This document shows positions 60,501 to 64,000 of a stretch of DNA of 64,000 nt, in pieces. The first letter of the stretch is position 1. The number at the start of each line of letters is the position of its first letter. The translations under genes were made by a program, and so were the position numbers. The notes beneath the pieces are model-generated. The model saw only the letters and a list, made by a program, of their open reading frames with translations. It ran no database searches and was not told the DNA's origin. Source of the DNA: Hirudinaria manillensis (Eukaryota > Annelida > Clitellata > Hirudinida > Hirudinidae); the NCBI GenBank assembly GCA_034509925.1, contig CM067531.1, forward strand, positions 10,882,319-10,946,318, written 5' to 3'.

Positions 60501-60540
60501 GAGATGTATTAGAAACTTTAAGACCCTTTGGTGGAAACAT
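57539..60540 (-). CDS. Divergent A/B-type cyclin
   Basis: Nine exons on the minus strand: 60540-60453, 60040-59944, 59904-59820, 59686-59469, 59225-59147, 59083-58955, 58683-58570, 58397-58264 and 57749-57539, totalling 1,155 nt (384 aa plus stop). Cyclins activate cyclin-dependent kinases in the cell cycle. The N-terminal cyclin box starts about residue 100: YLNEYNLYNLKYMLKLEKEN, MRTRLFDWLTAVCEFYTLP (MRAILVDWL equivalent), LALNYFDRFL, IQLLGMTCLYLAWKMDD. The second box has EMLEMETILLKVLCFDLSPP, FLPSEIAASAIF and WDEKLVEITGY, then REKYSSKRF. Asp-Asp replaces the usual K-x-E-E. The N-terminus is short and lacks an RxxL destruction box. The C-terminal ~50 residues are Pro/Lys-rich. The exact subfamily is unclear, and an in-frame open stretch upstream of the chosen ATG leaves the start open. 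Confidence 0.85.
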
Positions 60541-61067
60541 TTGGTTGAAGAGACGGGTTATAGATCGAGGATCAATCAAAGTGATCCGTGTGAAAGGTTC
60601 TGCTCAACTGATTCCTTTTTCTGAGGGAGAGTTTGCAAATTTAAGTGCCTTGTGTCAACCAATGAAAATGCTAACATAAAATAAACGTTAATAAATCAGA
60701 ATAATGTGACGAATTTGAAGTACACATAATATTTAATTTTGAATGTAATAATTTTTTATAAAATTAATTTCATTGAATGGATATACTTTGAAAATAAAAT
60801 CATGCGATCCAGACATTTTTCTAACAATGAGGATTTGCTTTCAATTTAAAAATTATTTTTCACTATTAAAATCGGATTTATCAATATATTTTTTAATACA
60901 TATATAGCAATTCTACTGTTATAATTTTATAATTGAAAATTTGTAACCCTCCAAAAAACAAGTCCTCGATCTTTTATTTGGCTCCCGCTGGAGATTTGTC
61001 GTCTGATTGCACGTGCTGCCTTCTTTGTCGCACGAATCGACAGATTTAGCTTTCCTTGTAAAAAGTT
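60541..61067. promoter_or_regulatory. Divergent intergenic region cyclin/SRCR-ZP gene
   Basis: About 527 bp separate the proposed cyclin ATG from the SRCR-ZP ATG. It probably holds both promoters, or a further cyclin 5' exon. It is AT-rich with no clear motif. Confidence 0.4.
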
Positions 61068-64000
61068 ATGGAACATATTTGTTTGAATTTTTTCCTAGCT
61101 GTTTCGATACTTGTATCGGCTTCTACATCTCAAGAGCAAGGTACTGATGGCTTTAATGCACTTGACCTTGAAGTTTTTTTTATTATAAATTGTTTATGAG
61201 ATGTTTAATATTATCTAAAAAGACATCCAGATCCAAAAGAGTTATCAAATTCGCCTTGTCGGCCAGACTCCATTTAAAGGTCGATTAGAAGTTTTTTATG
61301 AAGGAGAATGGGGTACAGTCTGTGATGACAGTTTTACCCCCTATGCCTGTGAACTTGTCTGCAAACAACTCGGTTTCTGGTATGTTTTATTTGATATTCA
61401 ATTTATATTACTTTGGAAGTTATTTTTTATATTTTGATCTTCAATAATTCTACTCCAAGTTTTTGTCACTTCTGATAATGCATGCCCAAAAATAATTTAA
61501 AATAACAATTTTAAATGTAATTCCCCTCATATGTGATGCTTTTACAAACGCAAAGCCTATGATGCAACAATTTAGATATATAAAACTTTGCAACTAAATG
61601 GAAGATACATTGGCAACTTGCCTATATTTTCAAGCATTACATAAAAAAAATTTCAAATTCAGGAATGGCACTTGTATAAGCATTGTGTCCTCAGGTTGTT
61701 TGACAAAACAGAATGGTAAGATATTGTTTTTAAAATTGTAATATTTTAGATATTGTCCCCTATTTCATGTTAAAATTGCTAGACATTCCTCCATAAAATA
61801 TTCTTATTAGACACCACAATAGTTGCTAAATTTTCTTGAACTGGTTAGTAAAAGTTATGAAACAATAAACTTGAACAAAGGTCAAGTGGAATTGTCTCAA
61901 ATACATTTTACAAACGACTAGTTTCATCTGTTAAGGTGACTTTGAGATTGGCAGCGGTCATATTTGGCTGGACGATGTAAAGTGCACAGGATACGAACTG
62001 AGTCTTGACGAGTGTCAGCATGCTCCTTGGGGGAAAATCAATTGCTTTCACGATGAAGATGTCGGATGTGTCTGCACTCCTAACCAGGGTTGACATTGTT
62101 TTTTTTTTTGTTTTCTGCTTCTTACCTCATTTTATATTCATGTGGCTTTGTTGAATTTTTATTGTTAAGTTTTAAGTTCATGCTTTTATAAGTAAATCCA
62201 ATAATGAGTTCAGTTGAGTTCAGATGTTAGTGAAATTATTATGGCTGTTCAGTTTAGAATTATTAATCTTTATTTATTCCTAGATTCTGGTCATAACGTT
62301 TCTAAGACCTAACCCTAACCCTAACTTGAACGCTAACTGTTATACCAATTGTTTTTAAATTTAAAAATAAGTTAGTTTATTATGTAAAAGATTAGACGCA
62401 CAATTGGCTTAATAACTGAATTTCACATTTCTTAAATGAATTTGAGCAGACCAATGCAATTCCTCGAGGCATAGGATTATTCCTCTGGACGGGAACCATT
62501 CAGGCGTTGGTATTGTTGAGGTTCAGAACGACGAGGGGGTTTGGGGTGCGGTTTGTGATGACCATTGGGACGACCACGATGCCATCACTTTTTGTAAATG
62601 TCTCGGTTACGAGGAGTTAGTGATTTTGATTTCGTATGAAACATTTTGTTACGAGTTTCGACAACTCGACCTTTGTTTGCGTGGCAGTACGTCATCATTT
62701 CGGGCCTTATCCGTGGGTCGACCGTTGGCCACGTTAACGAACTACAATGGTTCGTTCCTTTACGACGAGGTTCATTGTCCGCAAGAAGACAGTTTATTCA
62801 CGAGGAATCTCTGGGATTGCGAGACCAAAGCGAACCGTCCTTCGAAATGTGACATCCGCAGTGAATTAGCGTTGGTGCAGTGTGACAGGAACGGAGCACA
62901 TCTGCCTGGCGAAGGTACTGTGCTGATGTCAGGGATATGATGGTCTAAAATTAATAATTTATAATTTGCTTAAAAATTCAAAGAGCCAGACAGGATAAAC
63001 ACGACAGTTTCGTGTGATGGAATCAACCTGGTCGTATGCATTCAACCTCTCTTTGAATTCGATGTCCAATCGGCCATACTTGCCATCCATCCTTCGTGCA
63101 AGGATGCGATGTTGATGGATTATGATCACAATTTTGGCTTCTGTTACAACATTAACTTGATAGAATGTCAACCCACTGAAGGCAACGAGGTAATTCTCAA
63201 GCCCTTTGGTTATATATATATATATATATAGATATATAGATATTAGCATTCGTAGACTGTTTATTATTATTATTATTTAACATTTACATGAAGGTTGTTA
63301 AAGGCTTAAAGAATTATTGCTACGACATCTCGTTAGACGTACCAAACAATCTCTTCTTTCTCGGAGGTCTCACCAAGCGAGGTTGTTGTTCTGTAAAGAA
63401 GTCCTTGCAGGTGGAGGCCGTCTTTACCGCCTCTAATTCATCTACTGATGAAGCTAAGAGAGAAGAAAATTCGTTTGTATCCGAAGGGTTAAAACCCAAG
63501 TTGTCCATACCCTGCTTTAGGAGCGATTCGTCAAAGCACGGACTCGAGATGGCGAGAGGTGAGGTCGTTGATAGAGGTTCGACGATTCATTGCAAGGTGG
63601 TTGCCGACGTTTGGGACGACGACCTCCAACTGGTCGTCAAGAACTGCAAGTTCTTGTCTCTTTCGAAAGGAGCCGATGCTGCTCACGTCGTCTCCTATAC
63701 CTTCATTGAAGACAAGTTCGTTTGTTTCTCTTTTGTCTCTATTAATGACTTGGGCATTCGTAGGAGGCCTGGCTAAGTTCAAAGTTCATGCAGGTGCGTG
63801 GTGACCGACCTACTGAACGTGAAGCTCTTCAATGGCGGCAAGCACCTGTGGGGTTTGAGTTTCTACCTCCCAAAGTTTGAGTCCGTGGACGAGATCTCCT
63901 TGACTTGTGACGTGTTTCTTTGTGACCTCAAAAGAGACGGAAAGCAACTCTGCGATCGGTCGTGCAATGTCAACAACTTCTATGGAAACGAAGACGACAA
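61068..64000 (+). CDS. Secreted or membrane SRCR-SRCR-zona pellucida domain protein (3' end outside window)
   Basis: Exons: 61068-61140, 61223-61379, 61663-61715, 61936-62088, 62450-62615, 62688-62914, 62984-63189, 63294-63715 and 63794 to the edge; phases agree throughout. Residues 1-21 are a signal peptide (MEHICLNFFLAVSILVSA). The first SRCR domain (about 28-145) runs from IRLVGQTPFKGRLEVFYEG through GTVCDDSFTPYACELVCKQL to HIWLDDVKCTGYELSLDECQ. The second SRCR (about 155-275) has IVEVQNDEGVWGAVCDDHW and FCKCLGY but a longer, divergent C-half. Next comes a ZP domain: VSCDGINLVVCIQPLF, HPSC, then the ZP-C part IHCKVVADVWDDDLQLVVKN and SLTCDVFLCD. ZP domains polymerise extracellular filaments; SRCR domains bind ligands including microbes. 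DMBT1 has both domain types, but with many SRCR and CUB units. A TM or GPI anchor and cleavage site would lie beyond the window. Confidence 0.88.
63213..63243. repeat. (TA)n microsatellite, SRCR-ZP intron 7
   Basis: tatatata run with gatata interruptions between exons ending at 63189 and starting at 63294. Confidence 0.85.

Noticed and set aside
62308-62326. Telomere-like ctaaccctaaccctaac
   Set aside because: Only about three units inside an SRCR-ZP intron; too short to be an interstitial telomere array of note.

Overview
The window is nuclear DNA of an animal. Genes are split by many short GT-AG introns (about 50 to 2,800 bp), the DNA between exons is AT-rich and full of microsatellites, and the gene set is metazoan: HNF4 nuclear receptor, folliculin, PCYT2, HECTD2, LC3, LSM10, a fibrinogen-domain protein, an SRCR plus zona pellucida protein and a titin-like Ig protein. 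Short introns and compact spacing suggest an invertebrate, and a tunicate-like genome would fit, but the sequence does not fix the phylum. I found no bacterial operon, no CRISPR array and no recognisable retrovirus-like or other viral element.

Layout. 1-14941 (minus): 5' portion of a giant titin-like gene, at least 18 exons and about 3,960 codons, running off the left edge. It has nine Ig domains, then a 6.7-kb exon holding four tandem ~380-residue repeats. 18268-18687 (minus): LSM10, a U7 snRNP Sm-like protein. 19313-27626 (plus): complete 20-exon HECTD2 E3 ligase (829 aa) with an N-terminal Cys-pair ribbon; its introns carry the largest microsatellites. 28047-30114 (minus): four-exon LC3 autophagy modifier, convergent with HECTD2. 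30.6-32.2 kb: two direct copies of a GC-rich ~400-bp repeat. 32526-34448 (minus): secreted fibrinogen-related protein. 39503-45764 (plus): seven-exon HNF4. 47725-50522 (plus): folliculin. 52644-56400 (plus): 13-exon PCYT2. 57539-60540 (minus): divergent A/B-type cyclin. 61068 to the right edge (plus): secreted SRCR-SRCR-ZP protein, 3' end missing.

The exon models were built by hand from homology to remembered families and from splice-site phase. For HECTD2, LC3, the fibrinogen-domain gene, HNF4, folliculin, PCYT2 and the cyclin, the exon lengths sum to a whole number of codons. The genes do not form one pathway. Links exist in theme only: LC3, HECTD2 and folliculin belong to protein turnover and nutrient/autophagy control, PCYT2 makes the precursor of phosphatidylethanolamine (the lipid to which LC3 is conjugated), and HNF4 is a metabolic transcription factor. 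Neighbourhood alone does not show that they work together.

The most unusual items are the 380-residue repeat array, the Cys-pair ribbon on HECTD2, the SRCR-ZP architecture, a possible alternative HNF4 start that reads through a splice acceptor, an orphan coding-like exon at 51.2 kb, and the duplicated GC-rich element.
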